The position numbers were made by a program, and so were the translations under genes. From positions 62,001-126,000 of the forward strand of contig CAYULF010000004.1 of the NCBI GenBank assembly GCA_964445695.1: a DNA stretch of 64,000 bases, read 5' to 3'. Positions 1-8,822 of this stretch are shown here, one piece after another; position 1 is the first letter of the stretch, and every line of letters begins with the position of its first letter. This stretch comes from JAUIKM01 sp964445695 (GTDB lineage: Bacteria > Bacteroidota > Ignavibacteria > Kapaibacteriales > UBA7675). Below the pieces are notes generated by a model, which was not told the DNA's origin, searched no databases, and worked only from the letters and a program-made list of their open reading frames with translations.

Positions 1-2
1 AG

Positions 3-299
3 AATCTGGTGCACAATGCGGCAACGCTCGGCTCCACATTGCTGCAGAAATTGCAGGGCCTCGCGCAGTCGCACCCGAATCTGGTGTCGAACCCGCGTGG
101 ACGCGGCCTGTTCTGCGCTTTTGACCTGCCGAACAATGAACAGCGCGGCGCTTTTGCCAAAGCCTGTATAGAAAAAGGCCTGCTCATGATCGCATCCGGC
201 GACCGGTCCATGCGCTTCCGTCCGCCGCTCAACCTGAGCAGTGCCGAGCTCGAAGAAGGCATGCAGATCGTTGAGAATGTCCTGCAGTCGATGTCCTGA
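3..299 (+). CDS. lat: L-lysine 6-transaminase, C-terminal part (cut by window edge)
   Basis: Only the last 98 codons are present; the reading frame is open to the left edge. The residues fit the C-terminal small domain of class III PLP aminotransferases: a helix before a GRGLFCAFDL segment, then a late SMRFRPPLNLSSAELEEG stretch typical of lysine 6-aminotransferases, which transfer the epsilon-amino group of lysine to 2-oxoglutarate. The PLP-binding lysine would lie upstream of the window. The assignment to lysine rather than ornithine or acetylornithine rests on the RFRPPLNLS wording and is moderately sure. The gene ends 32 bp before a strong hairpin and is convergent with the DHH gene. Confidence 0.72.
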   Translation, partial: NLVHNAATLGSTLLQKLQGLAQSHPNLVSNPRGRGLFCAFDLPNNEQRGAFAKACIEKGLLMIASGDRSMRFRPPLNLSSAELEEGMQIVENVLQSMS

Positions 300-327
300 G
301 CCGGAAGTCTGTCATCAGTCTGAAAAC

Positions 328-365
328 AAAAGCCTCCCGCCATTACATGATGGCGGGAGGCTTTG
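328..365. terminator. Bidirectional intrinsic terminator
   Basis: A perfect 12-bp stem (332-343 with 350-361, GC-rich) and a 6-base loop, with A residues on the left and T residues on the right. It separates the convergent aminotransferase and DHH genes and would serve both strands. Confidence 0.9.
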
Positions 366-406
366 TAGTTTTTTACCCTTGTTTTCGGCTGTGCGGCTGC
401 AAAGCC

Positions 407-1459
407 TCAATCCGACGCGGCGCGTTCGTGCACATAGGCCTCGGAGCGCTCCACAAAGTCGGCCGCAACATCGTTGATTGCACCGCCGACAACGTGTCCA
501 CCGGCGGCATTCATGTGGCCGCCGCCGTCGAACATCGCCGCCAGCTCGTTGATCGGACGCCGTCCCTTGGAACGGATCGAAAGTTTGATTTCACCGTCGC
601 GCTCCGTGATCAGCGCGCCGATAACCACACCGCGCAGCGCCAGAATCTCGTTGACAAATCCCTCCGTCATCGAGCCGTCGGGATAAGCGCCTCCATTCAT
701 CGCAGCCGTCACGCGCATGACGCCCACGCGTCCGCCGTGATAAAGTTCAATTCCCGCCAGCGCGCGCCCCAGCAACTGCGTGCGTTCCAGACTGCCCTGA
801 TTGTACACCTGCTCGTAAATATCAAAGGGGGACGCGCCGGCTTCGATCAGTGCGGCGATGCTGCGGTGCAGATCCGCGTCGACGCGCGGAAAGCGGAAAT
901 TACCCGAGTCGGTCATAATCGCCGTGTACAAAGCCGTCGCCTCCGGCTCTTCCAGCTTTACATTCATCTTCGCAAACAGATCGCACAGTATCTCACTCGT
1001 GGCAACGGCGTCCGTATTTACCAGATAGTCATCCGCAAAGTCCGTCGGATCCAGATGGTGGTCAATGACAACTTTGTGCGCGGAAGAATTGACTATGTGC
1101 GGCTCCAGGCCCGGAAGTCGACGCGGCGAGTTGACGTCGAGCACGACAATGCGGTCCGCCCCGCGAATTTCGGCGGCATCGCGTTGTTCATCCACAACGC
1201 GTATGCGATCTGCGTCGCGCAGAAACATCATGTTTTCAGGCACGGGCGACGGGTTAATCATCAGCACCTGTTTGCCGTTGCGTCGCAAGACGTGATACAG
1301 CGCAAGTTGTGAACCAATCGCATCGCCATCGGAATTGACATGCGTAGTCAGCACATATCGCTCCGCTTCGTCCCGCAGGTGAAGCGCAACTTCTTCCAGG
1401 GCTGTTTGGTAATCGGGAATCTGTTTTACTGTCGTGTACTCGTTGGAAATCGACGTCAT
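407..1459 (-). CDS. nrnA: DHH/DHHA1 phosphoesterase (NrnA-like oligoribonuclease / pAp phosphatase)
   Basis: 350 residues, the usual length for NrnA. Motifs of the DHH superfamily appear in order: HVNSDGDAIGS (His40, Asp44, Asp46), VVLDVN (Asp108), VVIDHH (Asp133-His134-His135) and MTDSGNFRF (Asp184). The DHHA1 substrate-binding domain ends with GGGHMNAAGG (about 312-321). These residues bind the two Mn ions that hydrolyse short RNAs (nanoRNA) and 3'-phosphoadenosine 5'-phosphate in the cytoplasm. The ATG at 1459 gives a complete N-terminus. It is divergent from the PASTA gene. Function is by family; I cannot tell NrnA from close DHH relatives with certainty. Confidence 0.88.
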   Translation of the reverse strand: MTSISNEYTTVKQIPDYQTALEEVALHLRDEAERYVLTTHVNSDGDAIGSQLALYHVLRRNGKQVLMINPSPVPENMMFLRDADRIRVVDEQRDAAEIRGADRIVVLDVNSPRRLPGLEPHIVNSSAHKVVIDHHLDPTDFADDYLVNTDAVATSEILCDLFAKMNVKLEEPEATALYTAIMTDSGNFRFPRVDADLHRSIAALIEAGASPFDIYEQVYNQGSLERTQLLGRALAGIELYHGGRVGVMRVTAAMNGGAYPDGSMTEGFVNEILALRGVVIGALITERDGEIKLSIRSKGRRPINELAAMFDGGGHMNAAGGHVVGGAINDVAADFVERSEAYVHERAASD

Positions 1460-1607
1460 GTAGCAGTGTTGTAATGCGCGCAGCTATTGCAGCTGCGCTG
1501 AATGTTGTTTAAGCGAACATGCAAGATAAGCAGCAGGTCCGTAACTCCTGATGCTTTCTTCGTATATTGCATCAAATCTGTGTTCAACCGGGATCAAAAG
1601 AATACCT

Positions 1608-2447
1608 ATGTCATTAGAGCCGACCAACAACGTCGAGCAAATGATGCGCGAGATCGAGGCAAAGGAAAAAGCCGCGCGCAATAATTCGCACAAACCCGAA
1701 GCAGCCGCGGAGCGCGACAAAAAAGAGCAGAAATTTTACTGGATATTAATCGGCGCGCTGGCGGGAATGGTGTTCCTGATTGCACTCATTTTTGACTATC
1801 TGGTTATGCCCGCCTATGTCGGCTCCGATGATTTGTTAACAGTTCCCGACATCGTCTCCACCGACACGCTCGATGCGATGGACGAGCTGCGCAAATTCAA
1901 CCTGAATCCCGTCATCTCCGAACGCCTCAACAACCAGAAAATTCCGGCCGGACAGGTCATCAGCCAAACACCGCACGCCGGCGAAAAAGTTAAGGCGGGA
2001 CGTCCGGTGTATCTCGTCGCCAGCCGCGGCCCCGATCACCTCGAAATGCCGCAGGTCGTCGGCACTCCCCTGCGCGAAGCGCGCATCCAGTTGCTGCGCC
2101 TGGGCCTCCAGATCGGCGATATCGACTTCATTCACAGCGAGCGCTTCGATGCGCGCGTCGTGATTTCCCAGAGCACGCCCGCGGGCAACAAACTTTCAAG
2201 CGGCGACAAGATTGATCTGGTCGTCAGCCTCGGACCGGAAATCCAGTTCGTCGAGGTTCCGGACTTTGTCGGCAAAACCTTGCCGGAAGCGCGGCAGATC
2301 CTCGACGCCGCCGGCCTGACGCTCGGTTTTGTCAACCAGAGTACCGAGGAAAGTCCGTTTACAAGCGGCACAATCATCGACCAGTTTCCGGCTGCAGGCG
2401 AGCAGGTTGAACCGGGCGTGGTCATTCACCTGACACTGGCGCGCTGA
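1608..2447 (+). CDS. PASTA-domain membrane protein
   Basis: 279 residues from the ATG at 1608. An upstream in-frame ATG at 1551 would add 19 residues with no domain character, so I prefer 1608. The protein has a charged cytoplasmic head (1-43), one membrane segment (about 44-63) and three PASTA repeats (about 78-142, 147-209, 216-278), each with the pattern VPDxVGxxLxEARxxL and a late PAAGEQVxPG-like turn. PASTA domains bind peptidoglycan fragments or beta-lactams and usually sit on Ser/Thr kinases or PBPs; here no kinase or penicillin-binding domain is attached. It likely acts at the cell envelope. The stop is 2 bp before the sixA ATG, so the two are co-translated. Confidence 0.85.
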   Translation: MSLEPTNNVEQMMREIEAKEKAARNNSHKPEAAAERDKKEQKFYWILIGALAGMVFLIALIFDYLVMPAYVGSDDLLTVPDIVSTDTLDAMDELRKFNLNPVISERLNNQKIPAGQVISQTPHAGEKVKAGRPVYLVASRGPDHLEMPQVVGTPLREARIQLLRLGLQIGDIDFIHSERFDARVVISQSTPAGNKLSSGDKIDLVVSLGPEIQFVEVPDFVGKTLPEARQILDAAGLTLGFVNQSTEESPFTSGTIIDQFPAAGEQVEPGVVIHLTLAR

Positions 2448-2449
2448 CA

Positions 2450-2947
2450 ATGCACACTCTCTACCTGGCCCGTCACGGCGAGGCCGAATCGCCGGCGCAC
2501 TACTCACACGACCGCGAACGCGAGCTGACGCCGATCGGCAAAGCCAAATTGCTGCGAACCGCCAAACACCTGCGCGCCTCCGATCTCGAAGCGCCACACA
2601 TAATCAGCAGTCCATTTGTCCGGGCGCGCCAGACAGCCGAAATTCTGGCCGCCGTCTGGCCCGGCAGCGACATAGAATTCGATGCGCGCCTGCGGCCGCT
2701 CAATCGCTGCGACGAAGCAATCGATCTGTTGCGTGAACTGGACGGACTTCACAGCTGTGTCATGCTTGTCAGCCACAACCCGCTTGTCAGTATTCTGGCC
2801 GCCGCACTGAGCGCCGAAGGACGCCTGCAGATTGAATTTGAACCGGGCGCCATCGCATGTATCAGCACCTACCGCCTGCATCCCCTTCACGCGGCTTTAC
2901 GCTGGTTCTGCACACCGCAGATGCTCGGCGCCAATCTGACCGATTAG
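2450..2947 (+). CDS. sixA: Phosphohistidine phosphatase SixA-like
   Basis: 165 residues of the histidine phosphatase superfamily. The catalytic RHG motif is at 8-10 (His9 is the phospho-acceptor), a substrate-binding SSPFVRARQTAEIL segment is at about 53-66, and the second catalytic histidine is in MLVSHNP (His109). SixA enzymes remove phosphate from phosphohistidine, classically on HPt domains and on NPr/HPr-like proteins. It starts 2 bp after the PASTA gene. It is convergent with a histidine kinase gene; a functional link is only suggested by proximity. Confidence 0.87.
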   Translation: MHTLYLARHGEAESPAHYSHDRERELTPIGKAKLLRTAKHLRASDLEAPHIISSPFVRARQTAEILAAVWPGSDIEFDARLRPLNRCDEAIDLLRELDGLHSCVMLVSHNPLVSILAAALSAEGRLQIEFEPGAIACISTYRLHPLHAALRWFCTPQMLGANLTD

Positions 2948-3029
2948 GTCCGTCGACTCAATATCTGGAATGAACTTTTCCGTTTGAATCTGAAAGGTAA
3001 AAGTCCGGCTGGTGCAATTGAACCGCAGT

Positions 3030-4184
3030 TCAGTGTGCCGCGCTGTCGTCTGCTTCTCTCGGCATGGTGATGGTGAAGGTAGCGCCCTTGTCCACTTCGC
3101 TGACGACGTGAACGGTGCCGCCGTGCAGTTCCACAAAACGCTTGACGATCGGCATGCCGAGGCCGGTACCTTTTTCCCCGTTGGTGCCTTCGCGCTGGTG
3201 TTTGCCGAATTTATTGAACAGGTTCGGCATCATCGATTGTGGGATGCCGATTCCCGTATCGGCCACGACAATCTCGATTGTGTCGGCGCTTTTGAGTCGC
3301 ACCGCGACTTTAACCTGGCGACCATGCGGCGTAAACTTGACGGCGTTGGACAGCAGGTTGTTGACCACCTGCATCATCTTCGGTCTGTCGCCGCGCACCG
3401 TGATCTCGTCGTCCGGGAAATCCATGTCAATCCGGACGCCCTTTTTTAGCGCGATCATCTGAATTGACTCGATGCAGCGCAGCACCAGCTCGCGGATCTC
3501 ATAGCGCGAAAAATTGAGCGACATAGCGCCTGATTCGATTTTAGCCAGGTCGAGCAAGTCATTGACCAGCCCGATCAAAGACTCGACCGAATCACAAATC
3601 ATGGCGGTAAACTCACGTACCGTTGCGGGATCGCTCGACTCCTCCCCGTCGCGCAGGATCTCCGCCAGTCCTTTGATTCCACCCAGGGGTGAACGCAGGT
3701 CATGTGAGACAATCTGCATCATCTTGTCTTTTTCTTCGTTCAGCTCGCTCAGCTCTTCAATGTTGCGGCGCTGCTCCATCTCCAGCCGCCGCATGCGCAG
3801 ATGTACGTCCACACGCGCCAGCACTTCGTTCTTCTGGAAAGGTTTGGTGATGTAGTCCACACCGCCCACTTCAAAGGCGTGCACTTTGTTTTCGGTGTCG
3901 TCCAGCGCGGAAAGAAATATGATCGGTATGTCGGCCGTGGCGGCATCGTTCTTCAGTCGACGGCAGGTTTCAAATCCATCCATGTCCGGCATCATGATGT
4001 CCAGCAGGATGATGCCGGGTTTGATTTTTCGGGCAATGGCCAGTGCCTCGGCGCCGGAGTCCGACGTCAGCACGGAAAATCCACGACGCCGCAGCATCTG
4101 GCGGATGATTCCAACGTTGACTTTGTTGTCATCGACCACCAAAACGGTGTTGTCGCTGTCCAAATTTCCACCAACCAACGTCAT
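3030..4184 (-). CDS. Receiver-histidine kinase (REC-HisKA-HATPase) signalling protein
   Basis: 384 residues, no membrane segment. The N-terminal receiver domain (about 13-130) has the acidic pair Asp18/Asp19, phospho-acceptor Asp62 in LLDIMMPDMDGF, and Lys114 in YITKPF. A short coiled coil follows, then HisKA with IVSHDLRSPLGG (His161), then HATPase_c with NNLLSNAVKF (N box), ADTGIGIP (G1) and GTGLGMPIVKRF (G2). The order (receiver first) is that of cytoplasmic kinases whose activity is set by phosphorylation of their own receiver by another kinase. No cognate response regulator is adjacent. Starts at ATG 4184 after a 450-bp gap. Confidence 0.93.
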   Translation of the reverse strand: MTLVGGNLDSDNTVLVVDDNKVNVGIIRQMLRRRGFSVLTSDSGAEALAIARKIKPGIILLDIMMPDMDGFETCRRLKNDAATADIPIIFLSALDDTENKVHAFEVGGVDYITKPFQKNEVLARVDVHLRMRRLEMEQRRNIEELSELNEEKDKMMQIVSHDLRSPLGGIKGLAEILRDGEESSDPATVREFTAMICDSVESLIGLVNDLLDLAKIESGAMSLNFSRYEIRELVLRCIESIQMIALKKGVRIDMDFPDDEITVRGDRPKMMQVVNNLLSNAVKFTPHGRQVKVAVRLKSADTIEIVVADTGIGIPQSMMPNLFNKFGKHQREGTNGEKGTGLGMPIVKRFVELHGGTVHVVSEVDKGATFTITMPREADDSAAH

Positions 4185-4634
4185 GTGCTTGTACAGGTTG
4201 ATCCCAAAATTCCAAGATAAGCAAAAGTTTGTAAAGACTTTCGCCGCTTCAAAACGACTGATTTTGTGCCTGTGACCGCCTGAATACGCCTGTTTTCATA
4301 ACGTTTGAAAGCTAAAACAATGATACTCTCGGTGTGATCATTTTCACAGATCGGCGCATTTGCCGACGAAACAAACTCAAACTTTTTTCGCCCTGCGGAC
4401 GCTTGCCGCCTCGTCGCGTATGCTGCCTTCAATACCCGAACAGCCTTTCAAGCCGGCTTTTGTTTGTCAGCGTGTGCGAATTCTCCCTCCGTCGAATTGG
4501 TGTTCAGCCCGCAAGTCGTGGTGCTGGAAAGCGGTCGAAAATTACGCGGCCGCGCACTTCGGCATGCATTCGAAGCGGTTGGTCAGCTCCGAGATATGCC
4601 GGTTCAGTGGCAAAGTGAGCCCGAACTGTGCCGA
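4185..4634. other. 450-bp intergenic region with one copy of a 24-bp repeat
   Basis: No supported gene. It must hold the promoter of the leftward histidine kinase gene and the 3' end of the acyltransferase transcript. A TATCTTGG sequence on the minus strand, 40-50 bp before ATG 4184, loosely resembles the Bacteroidota -7 element. Positions 4457-4480 match 42837-42860 at 23 of 24 bases. Confidence 0.5.
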
Positions 4635-6497
4635 TCAGCCGGCCTCGAACAGCTGCGGAACAACCAACTTGTCGCCGTGGGAGCGGAATCGCTGAAAACC
4701 CTCCGCGCCCATGTAGCGTTTCAGAAAGCGATCTTCCGTTGAGTTGAGGTCGAGCCAGATAAGTGCGTCGAGCACGTCGGAAAACTGCGGATCGACGTTA
4801 AACTCCATAACGCGGGCGTTTAACTTGAGATAGTGTTGCAGCAGAATCGGCATGCCCTTGCCGTCGGACTCTATGTCACCGATCAGATTTGAGACGTCGG
4901 TGGAGTTCAGGATGCCGCGCTGCAGCGTCAGCACGGCCGCCGTTTCTTCGGCGTTGGATTCAAATGGATTGCGCGGTGCGGTCAGCGCGGCCATCGTCTG
5001 GTTCAGTTTGTAACGACGCAGGTAGCGCACGATAACCGCGCGGGACATCGGGTTGTAGTTTTTGCCAATGCTGACCGGACCAAAGAGTTTGCGATAACGC
5101 GGACGGCGCACCAGAAATTCACCGATGCCGCGCCACAGAAGTGAAAGACTCGCAAAGTGGCGCTGGTATTCAGGCCGCACAAAAGAACGGCCGACTTCTA
5201 CCGCGTCGCCAAGGTGTTCGGTAAACTTGTCGGCGAACTTAAACAGCGTATTTGTGTAGAGTCCATCGATGCCGTTCTTCCGCAACAATTCATCACAGCA
5301 GCCCAGGCGATAAGCGCCCGCAATTTCACCTCGCTCGCGGTTCCACAGAAACAGGTGATAATATGTGTCGTCAAATTCATCGCGGTCCAGCGCATTACCG
5401 CTGCCTTCAAAAGCCTCACGGAAGGTAAACTCGCGCAGGCGCGCAATTTCGTGCATCAGGGCGTCGGACTGCGCGGCGCGCATTGCGTAGACGTCCAGCT
5501 CCGAATGAGAAGCCAGCAAGGCGTCGGCGGGCAGGTTGTCGACGGCGTCGCGAATTACCCCGGCATCAAGCGCCGCCGCCAGCGGTTGCATGTTTTCACT
5601 GCCGACGGAGGTGATGCGCCGGACATCTTCTTCGCTCTGCCGGTAGCGTATAAAATACGTGCGATGGCGCAGGTATTCGGTTAATTCGCGGCTGGTTCCG
5701 GTGCCTTGCCACTCCGCCCCACGGACGACATTGCCGACGCGAATGTTTAACACACTCTTGCGTTTGTTTAACAGCTCGCGTGGAAGCAGGGCCGTGCGCA
5801 GCACGGGATGGATCATGCCCGCCACCTGAAACAACAAACTGTTGCGGCCTTCTATAAAGATGGGCACGACCGCGGAAGCGCTGTATTCGATCAATGCGCC
5901 GATATGCGGACTCCACTCGCTGTCGCTCACCTCCCCTTCTTTCCAGCGAAAGTGCGAAACTTCACCGGCGGGAAATGTCAGCAGAGCGCCGCCGTCGCGC
6001 ACCCAGTTGACGGCCGACTTGATGGCGTGAGCATTCTTGCGCACGGACGCGCGGTTGCCGAAAGGATCAACCGGAATGATGCGGTCGCTCATCCCGTGAA
6101 TACGCGTCAGGAGATAATTGCCAAGAATTTTCACGTCGGGACGCAATTGCGCCAGGAGCTGCGCCAGCGCCATGCCCTCAAAACCACCAAAGGGATGATT
6201 GGCCACGAGCGTCAGCGGACCGTGCTTGGGAATTTTGCGCAGGTCAGTATCCGAAACGTTAACACTCGACTGCATGACATCCAGCGTGACCTGCATGATG
6301 TCGCGATCTTTGGACTCGGCCACGATGCGCGAATACTCTCTGTTTAATTCTTTCAGTCCCAGCAGGGACTCAAGCAGCGGCGCTGCAAGACGAATGAGCG
6401 GTCGTGCTACGGGATGGTCGACGGACTCCCGAATATCTATCAGTTTGAGCTGTTTAATCCCGGGAACCATGTGCGCCGCCTGCTTTTCATTGATCAT
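4635..6497 (-). CDS. Two-domain acyltransferase (PlsC-like + GNAT-like), OlsF-like amino-lipid synthase
   Basis: 620 residues from the ATG at 6497; two TTG codons directly upstream are poorer starts. The N-terminal half is a lysophospholipid-acyltransferase-type domain with VANHPFGGFEG (His103) followed by GNYLLTRIHG and IIPVDPFGN. The C-terminal half (about 330-520) is the GNAT-type hemolysin/OlsB fold with EVGRSFVRPEYQRH and LFGPVSIGKNYNPMS. This N-PlsC/C-GNAT fusion is the layout of OlsF, which makes ornithine lipids in one polypeptide; related proteins in Bacteroidota make glycine or serine lipids. The amino acid used here cannot be read from the sequence. Membrane-associated. Confidence 0.78.
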   Translation of the reverse strand: MINEKQAAHMVPGIKQLKLIDIRESVDHPVARPLIRLAAPLLESLLGLKELNREYSRIVAESKDRDIMQVTLDVMQSSVNVSDTDLRKIPKHGPLTLVANHPFGGFEGMALAQLLAQLRPDVKILGNYLLTRIHGMSDRIIPVDPFGNRASVRKNAHAIKSAVNWVRDGGALLTFPAGEVSHFRWKEGEVSDSEWSPHIGALIEYSASAVVPIFIEGRNSLLFQVAGMIHPVLRTALLPRELLNKRKSVLNIRVGNVVRGAEWQGTGTSRELTEYLRHRTYFIRYRQSEEDVRRITSVGSENMQPLAAALDAGVIRDAVDNLPADALLASHSELDVYAMRAAQSDALMHEIARLREFTFREAFEGSGNALDRDEFDDTYYHLFLWNRERGEIAGAYRLGCCDELLRKNGIDGLYTNTLFKFADKFTEHLGDAVEVGRSFVRPEYQRHFASLSLLWRGIGEFLVRRPRYRKLFGPVSIGKNYNPMSRAVIVRYLRRYKLNQTMAALTAPRNPFESNAEETAAVLTLQRGILNSTDVSNLIGDIESDGKGMPILLQHYLKLNARVMEFNVDPQFSDVLDALIWLDLNSTEDRFLKRYMGAEGFQRFRSHGDKLVVPQLFEAG

Positions 6498-6959
6498 CAA
6501 CAAATCTCTAACATTGTGTTAAAGAAGCTCACCTTTGAATATATCTTTGCAGTTTAAGCCGAAGTCTTTACCTGGATGTGAAGCCGCCGTAAAACTGCTG
6601 TGAAACTTTCGAGCAGATTGTTTAACACTCTTGTCCGCTTCGCCGAATGCGCCTGGTTATTTTAGCCGCATATACATCTACCCCTACTCTTCACGGCGTG
6701 AATTGTTAACAGATTTCCCGCCTCTTTCCCGGTGACAAACAAGAAAATCATGCTGTAAAGAGAGCCGGGTCAGGTCGCGACACAGCCGTTCTGACGGAAT
6801 GCGGAGCAAGGGCTAATTGGCGCAGGTATGTAAAAATGCCTTTTCAACTTTCACTGTTGGGCCGATATTGGTTATATTGATTTTTGATCATTGCCGGGCT
6901 TGTGCAGCTTCCGTATTTCCTGCACTACCGGTAATCAGCACTAGATCGGGAACAAAACC
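6498..6959. promoter_or_regulatory. Divergent intergenic region with conserved upstream element of the lipoprotein gene
   Basis: 462 bp between the leftward acyltransferase and the rightward lipoprotein gene. No ORF is supported. GTTATATTGA at 6871, 89 bp before the ATG, recurs as GTTATATTAA at 8738, 85 bp before the paralogous gene. Both are followed by a TCATT(G/A)CCGGG stretch and later by GCACTAG(A/T)TCGGG just before the start codon. This conservation suggests a shared promoter/leader. Confidence 0.5.
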
Positions 6960-7991
6960 ATGCGAAATTTCACCAGGAAAACACGAATTCCGTTACTGCT
7001 CTTGCTGCCTTTCCTGGCGTGTCAACTGATGAGCTGTGCGGCGATTCTCAAGGGATCGGAGAGCGCAGTGCGCGTGGAGGCGCCTCCGGAAACGAAGGTG
7101 TATGACGCCGCAGGCGAAGAGCTGGAGGCGGAGAATGTGGAGACCGGGCAATTTGAGGTGTTTCTGCCGTGCAACAGGGACCAGCGCCTGACGTTTCGCA
7201 TCGGTGAGCGCGAGCAGCAAGTAACGGTCCAGTCCAATTTCCAGCCGGCCTGGCTGATACCCGACATGATTTTTGGATTGCCTCTGCTGGTCGATTTGTT
7301 GCATCAGTCCTGGTACGATTTCAGCAACGTGAGGCTGCTGGTTCCGCCCGACAGCCTGAAGTATGCGGTTTTGCCCACATATCGAATCCCTGAAAGAATG
7401 ACGGAAGACCAGTTGCGACTGCTGGCTTATCTGGAAGAGAACGACCGGCGCAGCAGTGAACTGAGTATCTATCTGGCGGCTACGTCCGGCTGGATGCTGG
7501 GTCTCGGCGTTCCGCTGGTCCTGACGCTGGACCAGGAAATTGGTTTTGATACGGCGGGCGACGTGATGACATTCGGCATCATGATTGGCGCTCCGTTGAT
7601 TACCTCGGCTTTTATTGTGCTGGTCGACTCCGGTTCCGACGCAAAAGGCGATTTCAGCGCAGCATTCGGCGGCGCATTTCTCGGGGCGGTCGGCTCATTT
7701 ATTGTCGGGGCGGTGGCCGGCGGGGTCGTTGGGGCAACAATTTCGACAGATGCGGGAATCGCAACGTTCTACACAACAATGTTAATTGTACCGCCCATTG
7801 TTGCGGCGCGGTCGTACATCAGTTCGCAGCCGGAGACGGTGCTGATGTGGCCTGAATCGGGCGCAGACGCCGGCACGGCGCGGTACTCGACGCTGGAGGG
7901 CATGCAGCGCAGCTCACTCCTCTACAACTTCGGCGACAATGCGCCGCAGACTGATGGTTTCAGGCTGCCTCTTGTGAATATCAGGTTATAA
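6960..7991 (+). CDS. Conserved lipoprotein with hydrophobic C-terminal half (copy 1)
   Basis: 343 residues, function not recognised. An N-terminal basic/hydrophobic segment leads to a lipobox LMSC (Cys26), so it is probably a lipoprotein. Residues 27-150 form a soluble, likely beta-rich part containing SESAVRVEAPPETKVYDA and a PDSLKYAVLP segment. Residues about 170-295 hold three or four glycine-rich hydrophobic stretches around a DSGSDAKGDFSAAFGGAFLG motif, unusual for a lipoprotein. The C-terminus has TLEGMQRSSLLYNFGD. It is clearly paralogous to the gene at 8823-9842 along the whole length, so the invariant blocks probably matter. Followed by a terminator at 8037. Confidence 0.8.
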   Translation: MRNFTRKTRIPLLLLLPFLACQLMSCAAILKGSESAVRVEAPPETKVYDAAGEELEAENVETGQFEVFLPCNRDQRLTFRIGEREQQVTVQSNFQPAWLIPDMIFGLPLLVDLLHQSWYDFSNVRLLVPPDSLKYAVLPTYRIPERMTEDQLRLLAYLEENDRRSSELSIYLAATSGWMLGLGVPLVLTLDQEIGFDTAGDVMTFGIMIGAPLITSAFIVLVDSGSDAKGDFSAAFGGAFLGAVGSFIVGAVAGGVVGATISTDAGIATFYTTMLIVPPIVAARSYISSQPETVLMWPESGADAGTARYSTLEGMQRSSLLYNFGDNAPQTDGFRLPLVNIRL

Positions 7992-8036
7992 GAAGGCGTG
8001 ACAGTCTTTGTGCCTAGGAATTTTCAATGTATTACG

Positions 8037-8063
8037 GCCGTGCAAATGTGTGCACGGCTTTTT
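8037..8063 (+). terminator. Intrinsic terminator after lipoprotein copy 1
   Basis: Perfect 8-bp stem (8037-8044 with 8051-8058), 6-base loop, followed by a run of T. It lies between the first lipoprotein gene and the small membrane gene, so the latter may need its own promoter or read-through. Confidence 0.8.
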
Positions 8064-8084
8064 GTTTAATAGCACCGGTGTCGA

Positions 8085-8537
8085 ATGACCACAGGGCTGA
8101 CTGTATCAGGAAAGTTACGCCGGATTTTCTTCGGCGTGTATTTCTCTGTATTTCAATATTTCTTTTGGTGGATAGCATTCAAGAATGTGTCGACAATATT
8201 GCTGCATGTCTCTGGCACGATCGGCATCGCGATCATCGGTATTATTGTCCGCAAGAACCTGAATACGACCTACAGCACGGACGGATCGTCTTTGACCGAA
8301 ACGGGGCGCAAAGAACAAACAATCGAATACTGCCAGGTCACGCGATTGGATCATCAGCTCGGCAATCTTTGGGTCAGCAGTCGCAACAGCTGCATCGGTG
8401 TGGCCAATGACATTGTGCAAAAAGACGAATTCTATCGCCGGGTACTGCTGGATCTTGCCGCCGTCAAAGACATTGACAATGTGAGAATGCGCGGCGAGGT
8501 TGAGGAGATCAGACGTCTGCTGGAAGCGAGTGAATAA
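8085..8537 (+). CDS. Small membrane protein, unknown function
   Basis: 150 residues from ATG 8085. The first third is hydrophobic with two likely membrane segments (about 13-33 and 38-56), then a soluble region with SSLTETGRKEQTIEYC and a charged helical tail VEEIRRLLEASE. I do not recognise a family. The last 25 residues align with a short remnant at 9962-10054 behind the second lipoprotein copy, which supports this being a real gene that was duplicated with its neighbour. Confidence 0.6.
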   Translation: MTTGLTVSGKLRRIFFGVYFSVFQYFFWWIAFKNVSTILLHVSGTIGIAIIGIIVRKNLNTTYSTDGSSLTETGRKEQTIEYCQVTRLDHQLGNLWVSSRNSCIGVANDIVQKDEFYRRVLLDLAAVKDIDNVRMRGEVEEIRRLLEASE

Positions 8538-8822
8538 ATCGACTGGTATCAGACGGGTTGCAATCATTGCATCGCAAGAACTGTCGACTTCTCACTCCCC
8601 TGCGAGCAAAACAGGAAAATCACGCAGTTGGAGAGAAAATGCAATTGATGGTAAAAGAGACTGCAGGAAAAATTCGGAAACTTTGCGCAAGACGCATGAA
8701 GGAATATTGACATCTTTCAAAGCCCATCTAAATTTAGTTATATTAAGCTCCGGTCATTACCGGGGACTGTCCGCGACGATAGCCCCTAAAACGAACAATC
8801 TGCACTAGTTCGGGGAATTACA

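Noticed and set aside
347..1312. Long plus-strand ORF opposite the DHH gene
   Set aside because: Shadow of a gene with full catalytic motifs on the other strand; Arg/His-rich, no domain character.
3030..4184. SixA and the neighbouring histidine kinase as a dedicated phosphorelay pair
   Set aside because: They are convergent, not cotranscribed, and the kinase has no HPt domain, SixA's classical target.
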